From assembly GCA_022818135.1 (NCBI GenBank), contig JAFMSR010000005.1:23451272-23515271 (forward strand): 64,000 nucleotides of DNA, given 5' to 3'. Below, piece after piece: positions 1 through 11,400 of the stretch; position 1 is the first letter of the stretch, and each line of letters starts with the position of its first letter. The DNA comes from Saxidomus purpurata (taxonomy: Eukaryota > Mollusca > Bivalvia > Venerida > Veneridae). The notes beneath the pieces are model-generated. The model was not told the origin of the DNA. It was given only the letters and a program-made list of their open reading frames with translations, and ran no database searches. Made by a program: the position numbers and the translations under genes.

Positions 1-504
1 ATTTTGTAATTCTCATCAAGATCTGCTGCGAACATGTTTTACACTCGTGCAGTTTAATCACAGCAAATAGTTAAGTAAGACACGTACCGTGGCCGACGAA
101 GACCGAGAAATACATTGTAACTATAACTAGCAAAAAAGTAAAATTTAATAATTTATTGAACACATGTACAATTGATTATATTTTAGTAAAGTAAACGATC
201 ACGTGTTTTCAAAAATCCGTACTTCGCGTTTCATCTTTTTTTACAATCTGATTAAAATCTTATCAAAAACGCTCAAAAGAGTGTGTGCTATATAGTAAGA
301 TTTGGTGTTTTCTTCACTGCCTTACATTGTTGTTCGAAAAAAGCCGCAAATAAACCTTCTCAGCCAACAATAACTTCCGACATGAGCAACTCAACAAAAT
401 TCTTTTTACACATATACATACATACAGCTCATTTATCTTGTATTCTATATGACTATAAATGTTTTGATCAATACAAAATAGTTCGTAACCAAAAATTTCA
501 TCAA
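1..504. other. Intergenic, no gene recognised
   Basis: AT-rich sequence without a supported exon, RNA gene or repeat boundary. The short open frame at 283-507 has no recognisable domain, splice context or codon bias and is not called. Confidence 0.5.
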
Positions 505-1420
505 TGATTAGAAGAAAGAAAAAACAATTCTACAATAAGGCGGTTAAAAATAAAATGTCCCCTAGTTATATGTGGAAGTGTTTTAAAACATAACAAATGT
601 CAGCAATATCCACAACAGTGTTTTACCATGTACTATTTCATATAATGGGAATTCAACAGATGATAAATCTGATATATTGAATGCTTCAAATAAACATTTC
701 TGTAACATCTCAAGTTTAATACAAAAAAACTCCATTTGATGCACAGTATTTCTCAAAACTGAAACAGATATTAGGTGTAAAATTAAAAAATTCTCATTTT
801 TCAATTAAGCACATTACTATTTTCGAAGTCAATAAAATAGTAAAAACTTTGAATTTAAATAAATCTGCAGGATTAGATGGCATAGGCCCAAAACTATTGA
901 AATATTGTGGGGATCTCATCATATCACCTATTACATTTTAATTTTATAATAAATCAATGCATAGATCAATGTATTTTCTCTGACTCACTCAAAGAAGCAT
1001 GTATTGTTCCCATATTCAAAGTGGGTGATAAAAACGATCTTAATAATTACAGGCCTATCTCCATATTACCAACTCTCTCAAAAATTTTAGGTGTCAAATT
1101 TAAATCTGTAACGTTGTTCAAAAAGAATTATAAATTATATTTGTTACATAATCAAAACTAATTACAAGTAACACATTTAGTTTATAATGAGGTTAATTTG
1201 TAAATATATTCTATTTTGCTATGATGCTATTTTTCTGAGTGTCTGTCAATTATAATTTGTATGGGTTTTGTGTTGAAAGTGTTTGTACCTGCATGTGTGC
1301 AATTTTGTGAATGTATGTATTTGTATGAACGTTTGTTATTTATGGAAGGCCACAATGAAATTGTGATGTATATACAAATTTGTATAAATGTCTATTTGTG
1401 CTACCTTCGTGAAATAAAGA

Positions 1421-1452
<32 letters not shown>
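505..1452 (+). mobile_element. Degraded LINE (non-LTR retrotransposon), RT fragment plus 3' tail
   Basis: Three frames together read as the linker and N-terminal reverse transcriptase of a non-LTR element. About 509-590 gives a basic stretch ending MSPSYMWKCFK. About 645-740 gives NGNSTDDKSDILNASNKHF. About 825-1100 gives LNKSAGLDGIGPKLLKYCGD and, after a stop, DSLKEACIVPIFK followed by NNYRPISILPTLSKIL, the classic RT motif-1/2 region. Everything after this, including the YxDD core, is missing. The sequence passes directly into an AT-rich 3' UTR with AATAAA and a terminal (TTA)n tract at about 1423-1452. This is an internally deleted, dead copy. Confidence 0.85.
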
Positions 1453-1456
<4 letters not shown>

Positions 1457-1755
1457 AGCGTAAAGAATTAACTTAGCACTTCAATGTTCAGGCTAAGAAT
1501 GGGTATCACGAATGATAAAGAGAAAACTAACAACTTTCTTTTAAATTGCGTTGAACTGATTGCATAATGATCACTGGTATACATATATAATGTTTCATTA
1601 CTTATGGCATAGTTTAAATGATGTCGTCGCTGCACTACGATACAGTTTTCTGTCGTAAATACTTTAACCATCCCACGTAGCATTTGCAGCTTGATAACAG
1701 TGCAAGTCTTCCCACGGTTTAAAATCGTGTATTTCTGATTTGTGTCATAATTGAA

Positions 1756-3044
1756 ATGATGTTCCAAACTTGTTTACTTACTCTTTGTGGCGTTTTTCCG
1801 GCATTCAGTGGGCAAACTATGTTACGCAATATGGAACTTGATTCAGAGAGAGGTACATTGCAAGTCGTTCTGCAACGCTTGGATTTACACGAGGAAAAAT
1901 GTCATCGCTAAGTTAACAATTTTGAACTGAAGACTATCATAAATTCTCTACAAGTGGAGAATCAAGAGCTTAAAGTCCATGTCCAGGCACTATTTGCACA
2001 AAGCGACGATATGAAAACTCTTCAAACACGAATGAAGAAAAATAGTGGCCTGGGATCGTCAACGTGGTGATAAAGTAGAGAAAATCCATGGTCACACCCT
2101 CAAACACAATATACATCTGCGAACAGAAAAGGACACTACTGTTAGACCTGCTAAGACAGATGCATTGAGCACGCCTCATCCATTCAGACCGAGTAAGATA
2201 TCAATTAAATTTTGACAGTTTATAAATTGAAACTATCATTAGTTAATAACATCATTCAAATGTACAAATACATGTATGATAGTAATATTAAGTAAACAAT
2301 AGGGTCATGGTGATCGCTCGTATATCGCTCGACCGAGTATCATTGCCCATAACGCCAAGGTCACAAGTCAATGTTTGTCCTATAATTGTATATATATATA
2401 CAGACAATCGACCCCCAGAGCTTGGTTAATTTTGACCCCAAGGGCATGATTTGAACAAACTTGGTAGAGGTCTACTAGTCAATATTACATACAAAATAGT
2501 TAAGCTATAGGCCTTGTGGTTTTGGAGAAGAATTTAAAAGTTTTTCCTATACAATGATTTATATCAATTTTATTACATATGACAAGGCAAATACAGGGGA
2601 GAATTCAGCAAAGAAGTGATGAAGCCATCGTTGGGTTCTTTTCCACACTTGGGGACCATTTACAACACCAAAGCGTCAATCAGAACATAGTACTTGATGA
2701 TGTTATAACAAACGATGGTGATGGTTACAACAATCACGCGGGAGATTTTAGAGCTCCTGTTACCGGGCTTTACATATTTTCTGTAACACTTATGGCCTAC
2801 AACACTCACGATACACACTACAGCATCATTCGGGGCGGTACATCCATCGGCAAAATTTCAGTCCGCGGCACCGAATCACCATACACCACTTTCAGTATGA
2901 CAGTGGTCTCGAACTCAAGAAAGGGAAGACGTTTCAGTACAAAATCTATTTCAGGACGAATCTCTCCACGGTGGAAACTTCAGCTCATTCTCTGGATTTC
3001 TTATTAGCCAGTACCATTCAGAATCTGTTATTGTTGGAAAATAA
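1756..3044 (+). pseudogene. C1q-domain-containing protein gene, decayed (signal peptide + coiled coil + C1q)
   Basis: Exon 1 starts at ATG 1756 with a hydrophobic signal peptide (MMFQTCLLTLCGVFPAFSGQ), followed by a helical segment. A TAA at 1909-1911 interrupts it, but the same frame stays open afterwards with coiled-coil-like sequence to TGA 2068. A shifted frame continues to a probable GT donor at 2193. The C1q exon begins around 2579-2600: VGFFSTLGDH, then NAGD-like HAGDFRAPVTGLYIFSV. The end of the domain appears only after two frame changes near 2905-2930, where frame 3 gives HGGNFSSFSGFLIS, the typical C1q C-terminus, with a stop at 3042-3044. Poly(A) signals lie at 3040 and 3082. C1qDC proteins are secreted trimeric lectin-like recognition proteins, expanded in bivalves. 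The stop plus several frameshifts make this a pseudogene unless the assembly is faulty. Confidence 0.8.
2395..2545 (-). repeat. Dispersed bivalve repeat, single ~150-bp unit
   Basis: Contains the phrases TTTTGACCCC, ATGATTTGAACAAACTTGGTAGAGG and CTTGTGGTTTTGGAGAAGA. These recur in the same orientation at 32.8-33.4 kb and in the opposite orientation at 58.0-58.4 kb. It sits in the presumed intron of the C1q relic. Confidence 0.6.
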
Positions 3045-3277
3045 ACTATGGTAGATCATTTGATCCCTAGTTGAAACAAAAAATAAAGCATTTAATATAA
3101 AATAGTGTTGTCATTTGTTCATTGAATTCATATAAGCTCATATCTCTCGATTGAATTTAGTTCATAATTTTGCAATGATATTTGCTGTTTTTCTAAAATG
3201 CTATTTAACAGGAAACTCATCTCTTTTTGCATTTACACCTTAAAATTAAAAGAAAGAGGAAACGTTAAATAGAGGAT

Positions 3278-3680
3278 AATTGTTGGTTTCGGTGTAAGAT
3301 CACGTTATAATTTCACCGAGTGGGCACCAAAAGTGATACCGCAGCCACGAGTGAAAATAACTTCTTTTGGTGTTCACGAGTGAAATTAACGTGATATTAC
3401 ACCGATACCAACAATTTTTCTGTTTAATTTATGGTTAAAACTCTACTTTTATTGAGTTTGTTTCTATAAAATATCGAAAATCGCGGGAAACGTCATCAGA
3501 AAACATAGCACAAATGACGTCATTTTGACGACGTCATCGTCGCATGGTTTCCAGAATTTATTACGCTCGTTATACTTTTTGACGTAAATCCGGGTTAAGG
3601 ATTGCAAAAACAGTGAAAAATAAAAATGGTAATCCACTGTTTCAAAACTGTGGATTATCACTTTTATTTCACTGAGAAAA
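3278..3680. repeat. Palindromic dispersed element, copy 1
   Basis: Imperfect inverted arms open with ATTGTTGGTTTCGGTGTAA and close at 3415 with TTACACCGATACCAACAAT. A downstream flank rich in GACGTCAT follows. The whole unit recurs at 34,008-34,370 inside an intron of gene B, so it is a mobile, probably non-autonomous family. Confidence 0.7.
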
Positions 3681-3699
3681 CTCTATAATTCACTGGAAA

Positions 3700-5480
3700 A
3701 CATAAAATAAATATCTTTATTTGGTCTTAAAAGTTTTATCAATTTAAAGGCTAAAAACATGAGAAAATTAAACAGGTCTCTAACTGTTGTCGGTTCTAAA
3801 TATCAATAATATTCAAAAGCAAAATCTATTTTAAAAAACCCAAGTCTAATTTATGTGTGACACAATCCCGTCTCTATCGTCCTAGACTGTAGTGCACTAA
3901 TAAGTAAGACTATGTTAAATTTATTTGTTACACAATTCCACATCCTAGTATACTGATACGTTTTGTTTATCATACCCATGTCAAAATTACATTTTACAAT
4001 ATCCCGCCTTTATCAACCGACACCCTAGTACTAATCCGAAGTATGAGGTGTGTCCAAGTCGGAAACTTTTACCTTCGTCCACTGCAACGAACCTACAACC
4101 CATGCTCTATGTCTGAGAACTGTAGTACAGGGTGGTGTGTAGCATTCGTACGGAGGCTATTGTTTCCGACTTGACCACGGGCCATGGCTCAAATACTTGG
4201 CGTACTTTAACAACATTTATTTGTTAAAACCTTTCCGGCTAAGATAATAGTACCAATAAAATGTCGATTTTCCATTTATATCTATTAAAATGAGTATAAA
4301 CCCAGCCACCACTATTGATCTTTATTATAAAGCTTCCCATTGGTTATTTGAGTGACAGCGTGTTTTAAATAAGTTAAAGGTGCTTTATCAGTGATTGTTA
4401 GAAACCTATTCTTGAAAAACGAGCCCATTAAACAGTAATCATTTTTCATTCATTTTGCATGCATTTATCAATACATTATTATCTCAATCAACGGTTTAAA
4501 GTTCTGGTTGCCTTAAACGGTCAGCTGTCATAGTAACTATTCATTATTAAGAGTTACAAATAGTTTTCTCAGTATAGCTTTTTTACATCAGATGTCATCC
4601 CATATCAGCAGCTACCAATCTATACACAGCCAAAATGTTTTTTTGATTTTACAAAAATAACGTCAAATAAAATATTGATCTGAATCAGAAATATCTTCAA
4701 GTTTCAGTTGGTACCAAACACTATAAGGTAGACTAGAGAATTTTTATATAGTATCCTTTCACCTTAAACTTAGGAAATATGAGCGGAAATGAAAGTTTTC
4801 ATATTTTGTAAAGTATTTAAAACCTACATACAATATACAATAGTGCACACAAATGCTTGTAAAATTTGCCCTATACTTCTCAATACAATACATTTTATAG
4901 ACATACAGAAACAGATAAAGGTCCACTGTTTTAATTTGTATGAGACGCAATATCAGACATATTCGAAAGAGTATATTTAGTAACATTGGTTATGAGAGGA
5001 CTTCTAAATCTATAACATTCTCTCGTGACCCTCTAACAGAATATTTGAAACCAATCAATACATGATTTTGATATACCGATTTGTGTGAAATTATTTGTAT
5101 GTTATGATCCTGAAATAAACTTTCCATTGTTTTAAGGTTTCTCAACGTTTTGGTTGAGATTACGTGAATGAAAATGAATCGTTTGCAAAATTAAGTGTGA
5201 TATCTCGTTTATATTTTAGAACTCAAGGCATTGAGAAATAGAAGGCCATATATTCTCAAGCGTATTTTATCTTTTGACATGTAACACTGGTTTAATATTC
5301 AAATAAAGTAAATGTGAACTACTGTTAAAACGACACATTTATGTGATAAGGACATAACATTAATTAAAATTAAAGAGATATTCATGAAATCTTTATTTGA
5401 ACGCCGTTCTTAGCACACTCTCAAAATCGCGTATTGAATACAAACAAAGCAAAAGTAAATTTAACATCGTTTGGATTTAG
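3700..5480. other. Intergenic between C1q relic and gene A
   Basis: No exon, RNA or TIR element supported. Open frames at 4759-4986 on both strands overlap each other and are AT-driven chance frames. Confidence 0.5.
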
Positions 5481-5501
5481 CGTTTTGATTAGTTAATAGT
5501 T

Positions 5502-5853
5502 ATGGCAGATGATCGTCGGAGATCGAGACCTAAAACTCGTCGTAGATCAAAGTCCGCCGCTGCCTCTGAAAGATCGTCATTTAATGGCGAAACGCATCGG
5601 TATGAGCTTATGCATTCGGTAAGCTACACAGAGAAAGCTGAAGCTGTGAAAAAGAAAAGTAAGAAACAACTTGCTTTAGAACATATTGCTTTAGACTCAG
5701 CCAAACTAATGGTTGAGAGAAAGTTAAATGATTTAGATAAAGAATATGAAATGCTTGAACAAAATAACGAAAATTTGAAAGACCAGCTCCAAAAACGTGA
5801 ACACGACATCAAGATTCTGGAAGAAGAAGGATCAGCTCTGAAAAAAGAAATTG
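5502..5853 (+). CDS. Gene A exon 1 (start codon, coiled coil)
   Basis: ATG at 5502 follows an AT-rich leader. The N-terminus MADDRRRSRPKTRRRSKSAA is strongly basic. From about residue 45 to 117 the charged, Leu/Glu/Lys-rich sequence (LEQNNENLKDQLQKREHDI) looks like coiled coil. The donor G|GTGAGA gives phase 1. The open frame runs on past 5853 into intron sequence with no coiled-coil character. Confidence 0.8.
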
Positions 5854-8367
5854 GTGAGAATGATAAAAAAATATATCTGTGTTTAATTTCTCCACCCCGC
5901 TGGGGTCTCATCCCCGAGGAGATAACCTTTTCTTCATGTTTCAGTCACACAAAAACGTAATTCCTAAGTTTTTATATAGAATAAGTATGTGAGCAAAGCA
6001 CTATGTCATCTTACATGTAAGTGCCTCATTTCTATAGAAACCCAGTCTATAATTCTGACAAGTCTTTTCAGCAAAAAGGAAGCAGTTTTAAAATTCCACC
6101 AACCCATTTGTGCCTAATCTCTGAGGGTTAGTTCTTTTTGTACACCTTACAGTCATATATAACTCAGTTATTATAAGTTAAATTAAATCAGGACTATATG
6201 TTTCAGAAAACAAAAAAGTGTCTATCTAGAATATTTCAGAAATATGCTACAGCCCCTTATAATCCAGTCCCTGAGGACCTCCCGTGTGCAACCACCCCCC
6301 AAAAAAAAAACGCATTGGCTAATTTTCATATAATTGTTTAGATAAATGCCTGAATGTCAGAAAAATTTGACAGGAGTATTGAGGGCCTTATTTCTGAAAT
6401 AAAAATCCAAGGGCAGGGTGTGGATATTAGAAAGAGTGATCATGAAACTGATCCAATTACAATAAAAATTTTATAGCCGCGGTTACGAAGAAATCGAATT
6501 TAATGTGTTTATATTGAATATAGAACAGAATAACAATTAAAGGACAATGACTCTTGAGACACTAGGCCAATCTTGTTGAAAGTTGCACGTAAAAGGAACA
6601 AATGAGGTACGTTCTGAATTTACTCTAGTATTTGAGTCTCCCCATAACAGACATTATCAGTGTATAGTGATTCTGAGATAACCCCTTTTTGATAGTCCGC
6701 CAATAGAAGCTCGCGGTCGGGATTATGCCTTTTCCGGCTTTGTTTTGCATTTTTACATTCATTTAAGAACCAAGCTAACAAAATTTTATCTTTTTATCCC
6801 TCGAATTTAATTTTGATATTTTACTACTGAATACCCGTTAGACTGAATGAGGAAAAGGAGTGACATATGCCATGTATTCCAACACAACTGCTTAGACTGA
6901 CGACCCTTTTGCGCGGTTCGATTTTGCCGGAAAGGTATAATCTCGACCAAGAGATACCATGCTTTCACCATTCGGATGAAAACAAGCGCAAATAAAGAAA
7001 TTATTGGGATTACGTAGTACATTTATGTATTTAGCACTCTAATGTTCAACAATTTTTATCTAGTTAACTAATTTGATTGATTCTTCATTTGATAAAATGA
7101 AATGTCATTTTCAAACAACTACTTGTATTCATTTTATTATAGTGATAACACAGATAAAGTAGAATGATTTAAGCAGTTAAAAAGGGCAGTATAAAACCAA
7201 AATGGTCCTTCATTTATTCTTCATTTCATATCAGTGGCATTTTGGGGTTTTTACTTTTTAAGAGAAAATACGCTTTTATATTTTAATTTTGTAATACATT
7301 TAAAAAGGATTCTATGCTTTTTCGGCGCAGCCGTTTTAACCTCGCTTTTGATTGGTATATAACATTTCGAATTAAAAATACTCTGCAAGGTACCTTTTAA
7401 TTGGATGATACCAAATGAAAAAGGTCAATAAAATGCTATTGCGTTTTCAGTCTTTCTTGAATGGTGTCATAACTTACGTAAATAGTTCATATCAATCAAC
7501 GTAATATGTTGTTACCGCCAAACTAATGTTAATAATGAGTGTAAAGTAGTTATACTTTCTCGGCCAGTGAATAAAGGTCAGTATTTCGAGTAACATATTT
7601 GATAAGAAAAACAGTGACAAAAATTGTTTTCCTGATTCACTTGTCACGGTACGGCCTCTCACAATTGGAGAGAAAAATATAAGCGGCCGGTTATCGGTTT
7701 GGGGAGTGAAAGCTCTTTCAGCCTTGTATGCGAAGGGCCTTGGGTTCGCATCCCGCTAAGAGTTAACACTTTTCCTCACATTTAACATTGGCATAAAAGT
7801 CAATATTGACAGGATTTTTGCAGTAAAATTCAGCTACTAATCGCTTTTATATACAAAAAAATGTACTAAAACTTTCTCCGACAATCTTTAGTTGCTACTT
7901 TCTGGGGATATTGATATACAAATGTGAGATCTGTTTCGGTTAATTAATGTAATGATGTAAGAGTTTAACGCCTGTTCAAACCGCATTTTTCGTCATTTGT
8001 GCAGACAGGCAGTTTACCTAACCATCGTTCCCGGAAAGGTGATTGTAGCGTAGCAGGGACCCAAACAGTAAATGTTAGTTAAACTACCCTAATGACTATA
8101 TACCAATAAGAAGGTATACAACACAGTTTACACATCGACCTAGTTTCAGCCTGAAAAATTTCATCTAGAATAATGCATATTTATTAAAACCTATTGCATA
8201 TATGGCTAGCCCAACAAATTGTGCGTCAGGGCTTTTTTATATTAACGACGGCCGCCCTTCGTAAAGACAGACATCTATGTAATATCAGTTTGTAAAATCG
8301 GTCGGTCTTGCAGTCGAAATATTGAGGCTATGTTGTGCCGAGAATTTAAATACTTAGGCCATATATG

Positions 8368-8428
<61 letters not shown>

Positions 8429-11400
8429 GTGAAAAATTCAAAACATGTGCCGGAAAAAAGTTAAATATATAAAAAGATAAAACACAGTCCATGAGATAAT
8501 TAAATTATATATATATATATGCTGATTAACACTATTTTACTCTATTTACATGCAGTTGTGAATTGGCTGTTGTGGAACAATACAATAAGCGCTGTGAAAA
8601 TTACTTTGTATCAAGTACCGATTTATGCTACTGATATTGAATCATGAAGCTGAATCATATACAGTCCAACCTCGCTAAACAACAACCTCCGAAGAACAAA
8701 AACCTATACAAATGCAGGTGTTTTATTTCCAAAAGCAGTTATATCTGAACACATTAACCATCCTAGATCAACAACCTTTCCTCAACAACAAACCATTGAT
8801 GTTCCCTTTGGTGTTGTTGTAGAGAGGTTGGACTGTAAATAATGCTAACACTATCTAAAATTTCTCCTATATACACAAAGAAGGATTTGAGTATGATAAA
8901 CCTTACAAAGTATATCACCCTAGACGTTCGGAACTATTTTTGGCTATACTTTGGCTAAATGAACTACACTTCCGGTATCGCCTGTAATATCAGCAATGAC
9001 AAAATACAATGTTAAACGAAAAGTCTTTTAATTAGGGAGTAAAAAAGGACAGTAGAAATTCCACGGAATGCTACGAGATCAAAGCAGCGAGTTCATGTTA
9101 GCGCAGTAAATAGTACCAATTCGAACCTTTTTGTTTAAATTACCGTGTTAGAATGGAAATATATTTAACTTTTGAGTGACATACTGGTAACTATTATTGC
9201 AAAAGAACTATACCAGTATGAATCCACTTATTTTCAGCCAATCAGCAATCAAACACAAAGTGTAGGCCCGCAAGTTCCATAGACAAAATCACCTGATTGC
9301 GGTTCTCACCTACTTAGTATAACTATACCTTAAATGACATCAGATACCTGCATGATAAGCAAACTCCATAAACATGTCATAGTGTTGCGTAATCTAGACT
9401 TTGGCCGTTCGATGCGGAATGGAAACTAGTTTTTCCAATTTTCAATATGGCTGCCTGTATATGTTAACAAAATCTGTAAAAGAAAAAAATGAATCCTGTA
9501 TTAGCGGATCGTATTAAAACTGGAAAGTTAGTGGAAATATTTATCAAATTAATTTCTACGAGCGTCTGTTGTGTAATATTTGGATGACACAAGGCCACAT
9601 TGTTTAAACGCTTGTTATAGGGGAAGGATTCAGTGTCAGAAATGTGAGATTTATTCGGGTTGGCGAAAAATGTAAAAAGAAATCGCTGTTTCAAAACGGT
9701 TTGCATTTGGGCCTTGAAGTAAACTTTTACGGAAAATATAAATACTTAGGCTAAATTATACAATAGGTATTGATAAATATGCATTATTCTAGATGAAGTT
9801 ATTAAGGCTGAAACTGGGTGAATGTGTAAACGGTGTTGTTTACCTTCTTATTGATATATAGTAACTATGCTATTTTTAACTAAAATGCAGTGTTTGGGTC
9901 CCAGGTACGCTACAATCACCGTGGAAAGAACTAGTACTGGACTACTATCCTTTGTCAGAAACTACCAACCTTCTCACATTAAGAGAAATGGCCAGGAGCA
10001 GTGCTCGAACCCGTGACCCTCAATCTGTTAAAAAAAATTGATAAATATTTCTTCTGTGTCGCACTGTAATTGTGTTAAAAATAAGAGATGTAACTCGGGG
10101 ATATATCTAAGATTAGCCTACTTGGATATGGTTATAGTGCATGATTTGTTGTGATCATCTAGTCGGTGGTTTGTTCTTTGGCTACTATCTTTTGCAAATT
10201 CTGCTTCAAATATTAGCTACAATTAAGAAATGCAATAATTTTAATTCCTTGTTGTAAATATTACCGCGCTAAGTATATTGAATACTCTTTATAATAACAC
10301 AACAAATGTATGTTTGCAGTTGCGGATCGGTTTATAGTCCAATAGGATGTGTCTATAAGTAACAAAGGAATTTTTACAGGCATGGTCTTCGAAACTAGAT
10401 ACATTCATTATGGTATTATTTTACGGACATTAGTGAAATGAACCTTCAAATGGGAAAGTTTTTCCAATATCTTAGTAGGGAACAGTCAGTGTTAAGAAAT
10501 ATCAAAATCAAGTGACGTTTGAGTCTTTTTGGCTCGCAAATTTATATTTTCGATATGAAGCTGCCTGAAAACAGTATGGCATCATGGTGTGTTTTTATTT
10601 AATAAAATTTTAAATATGAGAAGTTTTCTGTGCAATTAACATAACTTAAAATGCACTTTTCTTGCAGAGTGGTTGGAACAAAACCCATTGTGTCAAGCTG
10701 TTGAAACTGCTAGTAGTTCAGGCTTTGGAGAAGGTAAATTTGAAAGAAGTGGTTTTCTTGATACCCTCCTTCTTGCTGTAAACTTCTTTAGACTGATATT
10801 GTATGACCCCAAGTGCTGTCCTTTTTTGTCTGAATGACCATATCAGTGAATTGTTGACGTGGACAGTTTCAATTTTATGCACATGAGCCAGAACCATAAA
10901 CGGTCCTGAGATATACTGCGAATTACATTTTTCACCTCTGTAGCTACAGTAATATGAAACGTATTGCAAGTTATGAAGTGTAAATTGTGGAGTAGGAGCA
11001 TAATTGTGAAATTATGAATTATTAAGTATGAAGTATGAACTATAAAGCGTGAAGTATGAAGTCATCGCCGGTCTTTCGTACTCTTCAATCTGTTCAGAAT
11101 TCCTTTACTCTTCACTTGGAAATCAGAATTGTAAGCAATAATGATGGTGTGGAAACATGCTAGATCTGTACATTTTAAAACCTTTTTTTTTCTTAAACTG
11201 TAATTGGTAAGGTGACAATCCAATAGTATTTAAAGATTTCCCTTGTATGTTTTAATTACAAGTTGCAATACATTTAAACACAAAGAGTTCTTTGGGCCAG
11301 TAGAGTTTAGCTGATGTTACACTCACGGGAAATCATCTTGATACTATGGCATTGCTTTATCCAACATAGTTTGCAAGATTTTCAAAAAAATAATCATGAA

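Larger units (their letters stand above)
8038..9920. repeat. Pair of ~180-bp inverted repeats bracketing 1.5 kb
   Basis: The left arm (about 8038-8210) starts GGTGATTGTAGCGTAGCAGG. The right arm (about 9735-9920) ends GTACGCTACAATCACC. Inside both arms the complementary blocks CATCTAGAATAATGCATATT and AATATGCATTATTCTAGATG match. They are either the TIRs of a larger element or two inverted insertions of one family. No coding sequence lies between them. Confidence 0.65.
5854..10028. other. Gene A intron 1: repeats only
   Basis: No further exon seen. It contains a short inverted pair (about 6708-6740 and 6926-6955, core GGGATTATGCCTTTTCCGGC), a tRNA-like B-box relic near 7690-7770, an (AT)n tract, a pogo-like MITE and a pair of ~180-bp inverted repeats, listed separately. 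Confidence 0.6.
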
